Assembly: GCA_029945375.1 (NCBI GenBank) | Contig: CM057057.1 | Location: 3,534,001-3,598,000, forward strand | DNA: 64,000 bases | Direction: 5' to 3' | DNA from: Agaricus subrufescens | Taxonomy: Eukaryota > Basidiomycota > Agaricomycetes > Agaricales > Agaricaceae | In this document: in pieces, positions 46,305 through 57,295 of the stretch | Position numbering within the stretch: position 1 is the first letter of the stretch | How the letters are laid out: the number at the start of each line of letters is the position of its first letter | Notes under the pieces: model-generated | Seen by the model: only the letters and a program-made list of their open reading frames with translations | Told to the model about the DNA's origin: nothing | Databases searched by the model: none | Translations under genes and position numbers: made by a program

Positions 46305-47274
46305 CTACATTACAGATTGTTGGTTGTACGCGTCTGGTGCTGCATCCTGAGGAGCAACGTAGGGTTCCTCTTGAAGAGGGGCAACGGGCACTGAGATGGG
46401 TTCGCGTTGCTCTGAAGATGGCTCGAGAACAACTTTGTCAACAGGTGGCTCGTAGATCTGGACAGCATCAGGTAGAGGTTTCTTGGGGCCGACTTGACCA
46501 TCGGGATCGTAGCCCTTCATACTATCGAGTGATTTTTAAGTAAAGGGTTTGTGATGTAAAAAAAGGGGGGGCATCTCGCGTACATTTTCACTTTGATACC
46601 GAGGACACCTTGTTTGAGAAGGACGTGGCGGACGGCGTAGTCGACGAACTCGCGAACAGGTTGACCAGAGTGGATCATGAAACCATCGGTGAATTTCATG
46701 GATTTGGCACGGGCAGCACGAAGCTTGCCGGAAACGACCACCTCGCAACCCTTAGCACCGGACTCCATGACAAATCGAAGAACACCATAGCATGCCCTGA
46801 TGAGTACGTATTCTTTTAGGACCGAGTAATGAGATCGACGTAAGGAGTTGTGAAACTCACCGTCGGACGGCGAGACCACCGAGAAGCTTGTAGCGTAAAG
46901 ACTCGCATTGGGCAATTGCAGACAAACCACGGTATTGGACTTTTTCGGCGTAGAGTTCGAGAGAATTTTCGGGGAATTTGAATCGTTTTTGAACGAGAGC
47001 GGTGAGTTCACGAATGCGACGACCCTTCTCACCAAGGACTTCCTGGGTATGGGTAGCGCGAATAATGATCTGATTGGATATTCGTGATCAGAAATTAATG
47101 TTCTTCACACTTCAAGAGCAAATGGATATCTACCTCTGTGCGGGCGTGGGTGACACGCACGTCGCATCCAGAGTATCCCTCCTCAGCAAGCTCGCGAGTA
47201 AAGAATTCGTTTAGTTCGGCGCGGAAAACACCATCAGCTACAAACTTGCGCTTCTTGCTGATTTGGGCAGACAT
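46305..47274 (-). CDS. RPS3: 40S ribosomal protein uS3
   Basis: Exons 47274-47134, 47069-46861, 46796-46584 and 46521-46305, minus strand; 259 residues. [17 protein letters not shown], the KH-domain part ([19 protein letters not shown]) and [21 protein letters not shown] are uS3. The C-terminal tail after [10 protein letters not shown] is acidic and Pro-rich, as in other fungi. A leader intron probably lies between about 47290 and 47353 (donor GTAAGT, acceptor CTCCAG). The KH domain sits at the mRNA entry channel of the small subunit. Confidence 0.96.
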
Positions 47275-47826
47275 TTTTTGTGGGAGGTCTGGAGACGTTC
47301 GAGGGTGAGTTGATTCTCCTTTGGGTTTGTATATTTGTTGGCGACACTTACCTTGAGGCTGGCTAAGGCGGTCGTCGAGATTGCGGATACCGATCACCCA
47401 ATTGAAGTGGGTGGCTGATGAATCTACACAGTATTCGGAGTATGCCGAAGCATGTGACTTGTATAGCGAACGTGGTTTTGGTTTCTCGCCTGTCTTCTTT
47501 CGTAAATGTACCATAGCTGCTTAGCGCGCGTCCTGGTGGCCAGTGTTCTGTGAGTCTGCTCTTTTCTTTTCTACGCGTCCCACAATTATTTCGTATCCAC
47601 ATGACGAGTGTTGTATTTTCAACCATTTGGCACCTCTTAGTCGACTTGAAATGTTTGGATTCGTCCTTACAGTTCACTGACATGAATGACAGTCTGATAT
47701 TTTTATTCCCTTTTCCTTCCGCTGCTTATTCTTTGTAAATGAGCGAAGGCTAACCATTAATTTGATCAGGTCTTTTTTTATATATCTTTCTGCATAACCA
47801 AACTTGTAGTAAATGTATTTAAATTT
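47275..47826. other. Intergenic, uS3 leader/promoter and thiolase 3' flank
   Basis: No gene is supported. It contains the uS3 5' leader with its presumed intron, then AT-rich sequence. Confidence 0.5.
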
Positions 47827-49517
47827 TCAATGAACACGCTCATTCACAAACACGCCTGCTGCTCCCATCCCACTTCCCACACACATACTCGTCAACAAAA
47901 CTTTCTCGTTGCGCCTTCTTAGCTCTTCGAGACCTGTGATGACTTGGCGGACACCAGCTACGTTCAAAAGTCAGCAAACACATTCTGTAGAGAGGGGGAG
48001 CAAACGTCACTGAGTCCAATTGGATGAGATATTGCTATAGAGCCGCCACTTCACAAGATAGTCAGAACAACTAACGTCAAAGCAGTTACTAAAACGCACT
48101 TGGGGTTAATTTTCTCAATTGGGACACCTAGTTCATCCACACAGTACGCAAATTGAGATGCGAAAGCCTCATTGATCTGGAAATGCACCGGATTTAGCGG
48201 TTGACCTCTAGCGCATGTACGGGAACTTACCTCGTAAATATCAATGTCTTCCTTCTTCAGACCGACTTGCTCCAACATCTTGGGAACTGCGAAAACAGGC
48301 GAAATGCCCATATATCGCGGTTCAACACCTGCAACAACACATATTCAATCTGTTCCAGTGGAAGGACATAGAAAACTAGCTTACCGACAACGGTGCTACC
48401 GACCCACTTGCCGAGGATATCCATGCCCTCTTTCTCTGCTCTTTCTCTGGTGGTCATCATAATCAAGCCAGCGCCGTCACCCACTCCACTTGCGTTTCCG
48501 GCAGTAGTAGTTCCGGGTTGCCACTGAGGAAATGCAGATTTGAGTGATGCGAGACCTTCTGCGGTTACCCCAGGACGAATAGTGTCATCCACAGAGACGA
48601 TGAGCCCCTTGACCTCGACTGGAAGAATCTCATCAGCAAAGAGACCCTTCTTCAAAGCCTCCGACGCTCTTGTATGCGAAATGAACGCGAAACGATCTTG
48701 CTGTTCTCGAGAGATCTTGTAATGCTCAGCAACATTTTCTGATGTCCAGCCCATCGGCTACCTCGGTATAAGCATCAGGTCAGATTAGAGAGTAACGATC
48801 ATTTACCTGAATACAGTCATGAGCAAGCGGGTGGTTACTGACCACTTCCGAAACTTCGGGAGTTGGTCGAGGACTAAGTTTAGAATAGGTTAATCGCGTT
48901 TTGATGAATATAGCACAAGGGTACGCACTTGAGGCTCATGCTCTCCGCGCCAACTGCCCAACCAAGTGACGTCTCTCCTGACTGAATAGCATGGGCCAAG
49001 GCGCGGACTGCCATTAGTCCGGAAGAACAAAGACGGTTCACTGTGGTGATAGGAACGGTGTAAGGTATATTCGCAGCAAGAGCTGCCGCACGAGATGTGT
49101 ATAACGGTGAAGGTGGGTGACATATCCCTGTAATTTCGATAAATTTGAACGTCGAATATGACTATATAGATGATACTTGCCGACGCAAATATCGTCGAGC
49201 TTCTTGGGGTCAAGCCTTGTTCTCTCAAGGGTAGCCTATAGGGGAAGCAAAGCAAATAGTAAGACTACTAGCGCTCGGCAACCGAGGACCGTGCCACGAC
49301 GGACTTTAAAGAGAGCACAGAGTAGCTCGTCAACAGTCGTGTCCTTCCAGTGACCCTTCTTTGCCCTTCCAATAGCAGTTCGTTTCGCGAAAGTAATTAC
49401 AACATCGTCGGAATTCTTTTCAAGAATAGCAGGCAAGCCCCGAGGACAAGCACGAGTACTCGCTGCGCGAGATAGACGGGGGATACTGCTGAGGACAGTC
49501 CTCGTAGGAAGAGACAT
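47827..49517 (-). CDS. 3-ketoacyl-CoA thiolase (acetyl-CoA acyltransferase), 416 aa
   Basis: Nine exons, minus strand: 49517-49305, 49235-49181, 49127-48929, 48873-48807, 48757-48385, 48328-48231, 48176-48100, 48048-48011 and 47957-47827. Catalytic Cys123 sits in TVNRLCSSGL; INEAFASQ and the second Cys in TSMCVGSGMG are kept. The usual GHP-G is SHPIG here. The N-terminus (SLPTRTVLSSIPRLSRAA) is basic and Ser-rich, a mitochondrial-type presequence; no clear PTS2 nor a C-terminal SKL (end NERVH) is seen. By sequence it resembles the peroxisomal beta-oxidation thiolases, so its location is open. The intron 49180-49128 works only with the GC donor GCAAGT. Confidence 0.93.
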
Positions 49518-49742
49518 GGTAAGAAGGCACAAGCGGGGATCCGGTGGGGAAGCTCAGGGGAAGTTTATATTCACACCGTGAGATGAGAGCAGCACGCGGA
49601 CTTAAATATACCCGCACAGCGTGCAGATTATCCCGTGAGTATGTATAAAATAATGTAAATACAGGACTGAGGCTCTAGTGCTGACATTCGGTTGAGAAAC
49701 GCGAAGTCGGAGAAAGGAGGGGAGAACCGCACAGATTGGTGG

Positions 49743-50072
49743 CTATGACAAGTCTGGAATATCTGCCTTGCTCTTCGCCTTCCAAGCTCGATTAATATAC
49801 GAATAACAGTTTGCGCAAAGATGGTGGGACAGCTTCGGGGAACCACAACCAGGGCAGCCGACGATGTCTAAGGAAGGTGAGAAGGAGGAAGACAGAACAA
49901 AGGAGAGAAACATACTCTGTTTGTCCTTGAGACCCTTGTTGGCGGCGCGCATGGCTTTCCTGGAGTGGGACACTTTGCTTTTTGGGACGGCGAGGAGGAA
50001 GGGGGGGAAGAGGTCGGCGAGGGCTGGAAAGGGAGAGAGCGACGGGAAGGCAAGGCGGAGGAGGGCAGCCAT
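49743..50072 (-). CDS. MRPL32: Mitochondrial ribosomal protein bL32m
   Basis: Exons 50072-49916 and 49867-49743, minus strand; 93 residues. A hydrophobic/basic presequence (MAALLRLAFPSL) leads to VPKSKVSHSRKAMRAANKGL and the zinc ribbon CPGCGSPKLSHHLCANC, the bL32 signature. Mature bL32m is cut out by the m-AAA protease in mitochondria, after which the large subunit assembles. Start codon lies 62 bp from that of the divergent complex I gene, so two mitochondrial proteins share one promoter region. Confidence 0.94.
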   Translation of the reverse strand: MAALLRLAFPSLSPFPALADLFPPFLLAVPKSKVSHSRKAMRAANKGLKDKQSMFLSFVLSSSFSPSLDIVGCPGCGSPKLSHHLCANCYSYINRAWKAKSKADIPDLS

Positions 50073-50134
50073 GGCGGGAGGAGAGATCAAAAATGCGCGA
50101 ACGCGTGACCGCCCAGCGTCGCCTCTGCCCAGCC

Positions 50135-50567
50135 ATGTTCCGCCTCACCCGCCCCCTCTACCAGGCCCTCAAACACTCCACCGGCGTCACCGGCCTCGCC
50201 GTCCACCCCAACCCCCTCCCCCAGCTCATCAAGACGTACGAGTCCACCATCTCCATCCTCTCCTCTATCCCGCAAACATCCGTCTATCGCCAGGGCACGG
50301 AAGCCCTCACGCGCCATAAACTCAACATCGTCCAGGCCGCCAACGGCGACATTGCTGCGGCGGAGAAAAAACTAGACGAGGGCCAGATAGAGGAGTCTCT
50401 CGACATTGCTTCGGACGAGCTGGAGCTCGCCCAAAAGATGGTCGAATGGAAAGCGTACGTGCCACAACGTTCTAGTAACGCATGCCTAACACCTTCTCTT
50501 CAGTTGGGAAGACCTCCAGGAAGCACCCGAACCTGGCCAGTGGGAGTACTTTGGAAAGACGTCGTAA
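50135..50567 (+). CDS. NADH:ubiquinone oxidoreductase subunit B13 (NDUFA5 family)
   Basis: Exons 50135-50454 and 50504-50567; 127 residues. A short N-terminus MFRLTRPLYQAL, then TYESTISILSSIPQTSVYRQGTEAL, and the C-terminal W-E-D-L and GQWEYFGK motif characteristic of the ETC_C1_NDUFA5 family. It is an accessory subunit of the complex I peripheral arm in the mitochondrial matrix. Divergent from bL32m. Confidence 0.92.
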
Positions 50568-50668
50568 TCATCAGGGGTCCGGATTGAGCAGAGCTTATAC
50601 CATAGACAATTGTAGATCTGCCCAAACTATACAAAGACGCCCGGTTGATTAAAAACCAAAAAAAGATA

Positions 50669-50761
50669 CGCTGGAAGCAGGATTTGAACCTACGCGGTGA
50701 AACACCAAGTGATATGTTTGCTAGTTCAAATCACTCGCCTTAACGACTCGGCCATTCCAGC
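50669..50761 (-). tRNA. tRNA-Ser(UGA) with an 11-nt intron
   Basis: On the minus strand the 5' arm GCTGGAA pairs with TTCCAGC, followed by discriminator G. The A box reads TGGCCGAGTCG, the B box GGTTCAAATCC. The anticodon stem AGTGA/TCACT encloses TT-TGA-A, and 11 extra bases (CTAGCAAACAT) follow position 37, the standard place of eukaryotic nuclear tRNA introns. A long variable arm (TGGTGTTTCACC) confirms serine. Just downstream is a T7 run, the pol III terminator. Confidence 0.95.
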
Positions 50762-50934
50762 TCGTCAACACTTTTTCAAATCAGGAACAATGATTTCACA
50801 GCATCAGCCTTTGCAGCGCGTTTCTCTCTCCCGCACCATCACTTGGATCTTTCCCGAGGCGCATCCCCTCCCCGAACAACCACATCCCGGATTCAGACTT
50901 TCTTGCTTGTATTGCAGCAACTACTCAACACACC

Positions 50935-51603
50935 ATGGACTCTCTTATTCCCTTCACCACTTCAGGCGCTCTCATGGATTGCGTGGACAGTACGTCTACT
51001 ACCTCAGTATACACACTCTCCAGCATACCCTGAGCAACCAACCCCCCCCTCTCTTCTCCCTTATCGCTTATCAAATTCTCAAAATCACACATATTTCCCC
51101 GATAAATAACACATCGTCGCATCACCACATTCTCAGGAAAGATGTTGGTTATCCTACGAGACGGTCGAAAACTACACGGCGTACTTCGATCCTATGATCA
51201 ATTCGGTGTGTATCTCCTAAAAGATCATCTTTTTCTCTCAAACACTGACATATCTCTTCACAGCAAATCTTGTTCTAGAGGACACCGTCGAGCGAATACA
51301 TCACGGGGATACCTTTGCAGAAAACTGGCACGGCTTATTTCTCATACGCGGAGAGAATGTAGTACTCCTCGGCGAAATCGTACGTCCTTTATCTCCCGGC
51401 ATTATCATCAATCTCGCCCATACACAAAACAGGATCTGGACAAAGAAGATGAGATTCCCCTACAACAAGTCGATTATCGTCTACTAGAGCCCTATGTCAG
51501 GCAAGATGCCGAGCTGAAAAAGCAACGCGACGAGCTCAAGGCCAAGGTTCTCTATGATCACAAAGGATTCTGCAAGGAAGGTGGCGAGGGTGACGGCTAC
51601 TGA
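50935..51603 (+). CDS. LSM1: Sm-like protein Lsm1, mRNA decay
   Basis: Exons 50935-50989, 51137-51205, 51264-51379 and 51433-51603; 136 residues. [41 protein letters not shown] (Sm1) and [16 protein letters not shown] (Sm2) are Lsm1; the C-terminal helix ([13 protein letters not shown]) is specific to Lsm1 and reaches across the Lsm1-7 ring. The complex binds oligoadenylated 3' ends with Pat1 and promotes decapping. The first intron (147 bp) is among the longest here. Confidence 0.95.
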
Positions 51604-51866
51604 TACATTCTTCGTTCACTTTATTCTATCTTCCTCTCGCCTACAAGTAGTCGAAGAATCATTTACTATTATAGTGTTAATGGAGGACCATATCATACTG
51701 TCTGCATGTCATTGTAGCTACAGAACAGGACATAAACGATACATAAGTGTGTGTGCGTGTGGAAGCAGTAATGAGTGGCAAAATTATTGCGAACAACGAA
51801 TTGTATAAAGTAATGTTTTCGATGCCTCAATGTTGAGGAACGAAAAAAAAATATACATACTATATG

Positions 51867-54800
51867 CTACGACGCAGGGGCTTTGCGTTTTTTGCCCTTC
51901 TTCATAGAATCAGCTGCCGCGCCCTTGGACCGTGCGTGTCCATTTGACATTTTGATCTTAGAATTTTTCAAGGACGTATGTGAAGTGCGTTCACCGGCTT
52001 TCCGGCTGCTAGGATCCACTAGGTCTGTTATGCGTTTGCGCAATTGTCTTTCTCGGGTTGCGAGCTTAGTCAAAAGCTCTTGTTTCTTCTCCCGCTCTTT
52101 GCAAATATCCTTATAACGGAGGGTTTGCCAGCTACATCGTCGATTTAGAAAATGATTTCCGAGATTACAAAGAAACCAATACTCACCCAGCGTGACGCTT
52201 ACAAGACTTCTGGCTGGGACACCACCATTCACCTTCCTCCTCCGTTTCATCTACCTGCATCCCATTTTCATCTTTCGGTTGCTTGACATCATCATAACTC
52301 TCCAACACGTTAGGGCCAAAGTCTTGCCATTCCTCCTCTCCAAAACACAGCCGCTGATCCCATCCACATTGATCGATTTGCTCCGCCCGCTCACTCGCGA
52401 GTTGGAGTAATCGCTCCCTCCAAACCACAATCTCCATGCTGCCATCCACTTCCTCGCGCGTCTTTACAACTTGATTTAGAATCCCTTGGAGGCGCTCAGT
52501 CTCGCGTTCAATTTTCGTCAATTTCTTCTTCTTGTCCAAATCAGGTTTAACCCTGTCATCGACACATACGGCCACCCCTTCTCTCTTTTCTGCATGTTTA
52601 ACACTCTCCCACAGTTCTTCCTTCTTCCCTCCCTTTTTGGCCCATGCATCAATGCGAGATTGCATATACTTAAGACCACATTCATCTGAACAATATTTCG
52701 ATATAGCACCGCGAGCTGGCTTGTGGCAGGCCTTTGGAGAATCGGGATCGGGATGCCTGAGCCCGTTGAGGCATCGTTGCTTGTAAGTTGTTTTAAGGTT
52801 TGAATTTGGATAGCCTATGAACACGAAGTGTCAGAGCGGTCAAAAATAGAGATGGATTGTGGTAATGCTTACGTCCTAGGCATGGCGGACAGAAGAATTG
52901 ATCAACCAATTCAACTTCAAGGTCCGGCATGTTGACACATGTCGTGTGGTACCATTCATCACACCTGCCATGAAGGTGTGAATGATCGTTCGAAAGAATC
53001 AAAGCGAAATTACGAAATCACGAACCGATCACAAGCAATCATGAAGCGATCCTCGTCGTATTTAGTTTTGCATACACAGTACAGCTTGTCGTCGACAGGT
53101 TCCTCTTTTTCATCCTCATCCTTCTCTTCAGTTTCATTGTCAACGGACCCTGCAGGCATAACGGACGTTGAACGTGAACGGGATGCAACAAGACTATTGT
53201 TGGCGGCTTTTTTAATGCCAGCCAACTTTCCGTGCCTCGCCGCGGTTTTCACATCGACAGCAGAAGCCGTTGCAGCGGAAATGCCATTGGCACTTACTGT
53301 GTCAACTCCTTTCCCTTTCTTTCCCGTAGCAGCTTTGGCCTTTTGTTGCTTGTTGCCTGTGGCTGCTTGGCCATTGACTGCGGTTGAGTTCGTCGACTTG
53401 GATTTCGCTGACACCTAATGATAATGTCAATTTGGGTTCTACCGGCTAGATAAAACGCGACGCTTACCTTGTTACCAGCATCTTTTTTCTTTTTGGCAGC
53501 TTGTGCAGACGTTGTGCTGACATCTCCTTTTCTTGGTACCTCCTCGTCTTTTTCCTTTTGTACAGTAGCAGATGGAGGCGGCATTGATTCACGGTCCGAT
53601 CCAGGCCGAGTCGAAGGCGGTCGGATAGTGGGTGAGGTAGTCAATGTAGGAGATGAGCGTTTGCTCTCTTCTATGCTGGTCTTGAGTGACGGAGGTTTCG
53701 GGGCAGACGGGGTAGTTGCTGTTGTCGCAGCCTTGCGACCAGAAGCGGTCGAGGAAGTGGGTCTGTCATCCACAAGACTCAGCAGCTCGTTTTCGACCTC
53801 GTCTGCGCCGTCGTCTGTACCATCCACCTCCATTGCAGTGATTTTAGATTTGTCATCTTCCAATGTTTCGGCTACCGCAAGGTCTATGTCCATATCGTCG
53901 GGTTCTTGTTTGTGTACGGGAACAACTTCATCTTCCTCCGCCATCAGTTCGGCAAGTTCTCGTTCCAATGCTGCATCAGCATCTGGTGAAACACTGCGAA
54001 GAGCAATGATAGGCTTTGGAACCTCGAGTAATGGTGCGGGGGACTTCGTTTCTACTTGTGGTTTAGTCGCAACGGGGCCGATTGATGGTGATCTTGAGTG
54101 AGAGGGTTTAAGAGGCAGCTGCAATGAGGGAGGAGATTTGGTACAATGATCGAGGAGCCATTCATGCACATCGTCTCGCTCAGGCTGACGGGCCAACGAC
54201 TCTCCGGTGTTTCTGACTTCAGACGTTTCTTGAGGATGAGGTGAGGTGAGAGCTACAGGTTTGTTGGAGTTGAGCGATGGAGAGGATGTTGAGTTATTCG
54301 GGTCACCCTCGGATGGTAGCCTGCGGGCTGGAATCAGCGAGATAGTATAGAAAGGCATCCGAACGACGTACCCTGGTGTCGGCCCCCTTGGCTGCTCTTT
54401 CGATTGAGGCAAGAGGTCAAGAGAAATGGTTGGGAGAGGTTCCTTCTTAACATGTACATCCACTTGATCGTTCATCACAGTGTCAAGGGACATTTTATTT
54501 GACACATCGTCTCTTGGTCTACTGGGGAGTGAATTATACACTTTGGTTTCGAATGTGGTAGGAGTGTGTTCTTGGAAAGTTTTTGTTGGCTCTGGGTGAG
54601 AAGGTGATGTGGAGGGGTGAAGGATATCATCGACCTTTCTGACGGGAACATGGACGTCCTCTGTCTTCAGTACGTCCGCCATAGCAGCGGCAGCAGCAGC
54701 CTCGTCTGCACGCCGAGCTTCATCAGACTTTTTGGCTGCGGTGGCACGACCAATCTGACTGCCCGGAGGAGACCGCCTGCCAAGAGGGCTGATGATACGA

Positions 54801-56527
54801 TGTCCATCGACAAGTCTCTCCCGTTCTCTTTCTTTGTCCTTTTCTCGTTCAATCGCATCATTGAGCCCAAGCCTTTTTCCTTGCCCGGATCCAGGACGGC
54901 GGACCGTAGACGGACCATGACGATAGGAAGATGGATCATCTGAGACTGGAGGAGGTAGGGCGACGATTGTAGGATATACATGTCTCGTCGATGGCTGTAT
55001 CAAAAAGTGAGTTTGAGATTCACCAACTGAGGTAGAAGAGACACTCACAGGGGATTCTGAGTACTTCTGTCTTTTGAGTGGAGGTTCACCATCAGGGGAG
55101 ATTGACAATTGGGTGTCGTGATTCGTTTGATGTTGTATTTGGCTAGGTTCGAATTTGCGAGGGCTGGGGACGGGGAGGTGGTGCGATTGGGGAATGACGG
55201 CAGGAGGAGAATGCGGAACGAGAGGACGCGCCGAGGAAGGAGGAAGCGGAAAATGGTGAGAGTCTGAAGGAGGTTTGTCGGGATATGTACGAGCCAGCAA
55301 CGGTCGCTGTTCGTGTTCAGCCCGAGCTCGTGCCTGTAGCAAGCGCTCCTGTTCTACCCGTCGGAAATGTTCTTCTCTTCGATATTCTTCCTCTCGGCGG
55401 CGTTGATCCTCCGCTGCTCTCCGCTGCTCTTCTTCACGACGTTTGAGTTCCTCAGATAGACGCTCCTCACGATGACGAGCCTCTTCTGTTCGGTGCAACT
55501 CTTCGCGCCTGCGTTCCTCCGCGGCCGATCGTTCTTCGTAAAGACGACGTTCGTCCCTCAGGTGTTGTTCCTCCTCGAAGCGCCGACGTTCCTCCAATCT
55601 CCGTTGATTTGCTTCTTGAAGTTCTTCCAAAGCTCGGCGCTCCTCGGCCATCTCAATTTCCTCTCTGCGCTGCCGTTCGAGCTCCAGACGAAGCCGGTCT
55701 TCATGTAGACGTCGGCGCTGCTGTTCCTCTAGGTGTTCTCTCCTTCGCTGCTCGTGTTCATCCTGCAACCGATGTTGTTGTTCGCGCTGGCGCTCCATCT
55801 TTTCGACGAGCATCTGCTGGGCGAGCAGACGCTCCTTTTCGACGCGCTGCTGTTCCAACAGCCCCTGCCGGTCGAGTTCCTGCATCTCAAGGCGACGGCG
55901 GTGTTCCTGGAGCTGGCGCTCGCGATGCTCATCGTCGCGCAGACGCTCTGGGCGGCCGTGTTCCTGGTGGTAGTAGTCTTCTTCGTAGGGTGGGCGAGAG
56001 AGACGGAGATATGATGAGGGGAGGGAATGGTCAGAGTCGTGGTGGCGAGGGGTGGATCGATGGAGGAGGGGAGAGACAGGGGGCGGGGCGAGGTCCTGGG
56101 GGCTGCCGGCGGAGAGCCTCTTGCGTTCCTCCGTTGCGGCATGGACGAGGGCCTCAAAGGACATCTTGCCAGAGTGGGGGCTGGGCGGCGGTGGAGGATA
56201 TGGATTAGATGAGCCCGTGCGGTGTGAGACACTGTGACGGTTCACGTGTGACGAGGAGGGTCGGTGGAGGTGGGGAGAGCGGGGAGACGTGTACCCACCC
56301 AGGCCAGACAGCGGGGACACGACCGGCGACTGCCCGGGGGGGTATGCGTATCCGCCGGCGGGGGACCGCGCCGCGAGAGAGGAGGACGAGGAGGGGCGGG
56401 GCTGGGTGGACGGCCGGGGCGAGTCGTGGGCCGGGGCCTGGGGGATGGAGAGGTGTCGGGGGCTGCGATGGGGTGGATAAGGCCGTCGATGGATCGGGGG
56501 GCGGATGGGGGCGGAAGAGATCGGCAT
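51867..56527 (-). CDS. Spp1/CFP1-like COMPASS subunit: PHD finger plus CpG-binding-C zinc region, with very long N-terminus (about 1442 aa)
   Basis: Exons, minus strand: 56527-55049, 54994-54372, 54320-53468, 53414-53026, 52964-52873, 52814-52187 and 52131-51867. N-terminus Pro/Ser-rich; residues about 190-410 a Glu/Arg-rich coiled coil; then Ser/Pro/acidic linkers. The PHD finger (about 1095-1145) starts LYCVCKTKYDEDRFMIACDRC and continues DEWYHTTC, FFCPPC. After it comes the Spp1/CFP1 C-terminal zinc region (RCLNGL, CHKPARG, YCSDECGLKYMQSRI). In Set1/COMPASS this reads H3K4me3 and promotes methylation; yeast Spp1 is only about 350 residues. Introns 55048-54995 (54 bp) and 54371-54321 (51 bp) are multiples of three without stops. 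Start uncertain: another ATG at 56726 (MPSRRRLDISSLLC) lies in a different frame. Confidence 0.82.
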
Positions 56528-57295
56528 GGGGGCGGGGAGGTCGGAGGAGGGGGGAGGGCGGCGGGGGCGGGGGCCGGGCGGGGGAGGGATGGGCGAGGCA
56601 GGGGTTGCGGAGGTGGGGGGCGAGGACGACGGGCTCGGGGACGGCGGGGGGGGCCGGCGGGGTGGGCGGGGGCTGGTCGGGGGGGCAGAGGAGGGAGGAG
56701 ATGTCGAGGCGGCGGCGGGAGGGCATGGGATGGGGGGCAAGGTGGGAGAGGCGAGCGAGTTGTTTGTGCCTTGTTGGATCTCACATGGGGCAGATCTCGT
56801 CTGCAGATCTCTCTCACTCACACGCTATCGATGCATTATACATACTCCTGTGCAACCAGACATTGCAGCATGGCCCACGCGGCTACCACTCACGGTCTCC
56901 TGGCCCACCCCGCACCCAAGTCCCGTCGCTCGTCTCCTCTCCCTCTCCAGCCCGCAATGACGGTCTCGAGGTCCTCGGTCCGCGCCAGTCCTTGCGGCGG
57001 GCGGACCCTCGTCGAGATGCTTTTGTGCGGCTGCAGCTCTCGTCAGCACCGCGCCCAGCTTTTCCCAGTCCACTCACCTGTGGTTAAGCGTAAGGCCCCG
57101 GAGCTCCTCCGGCCGCTTTTATGCCCCGCCGAAGAACTGTACAGTTCCAAGCCGTGGCTGAGGGGACCCCGGACCGTCCCCCTGGGGGCCCCGCCTGTGT
57201 GTGTGCTGCCTCCCGCAGAGCTCGAGCTTCCCGCCCAGCCCCTCTCCCCCCCCTCGACATCTGACTGACCGTCCCCAACGCGCGCCCCGTCAACA
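56528..57295. other. Very GC-rich region between Spp1-like gene and STM1
   Basis: On the minus strand, 56528-56726 encodes Pro-rich peptide in more than one frame and may hold the true 5' end of the Spp1-like gene. From 56730 to 57295 no gene is supported; both strands carry long open frames only because stops are rare in this GC-rich sequence. It is probably the divergent promoter of the Spp1-like gene and STM1. Confidence 0.5.

Noticed and set aside
53294..56821. A single uninterrupted 1175-codon protein
   Set aside because: Two perfect intron consensuses lie inside, the 3' end reads into an intron after AGNK, and the upstream start is a GTG, not an ATG.
56209..57268. Long plus-strand frames opposite the Spp1-like gene
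   Set aside because: They are Gly/Arg-rich mirror images of Pro-rich coding sequence in very GC-rich DNA, where stop codons are rare by chance.
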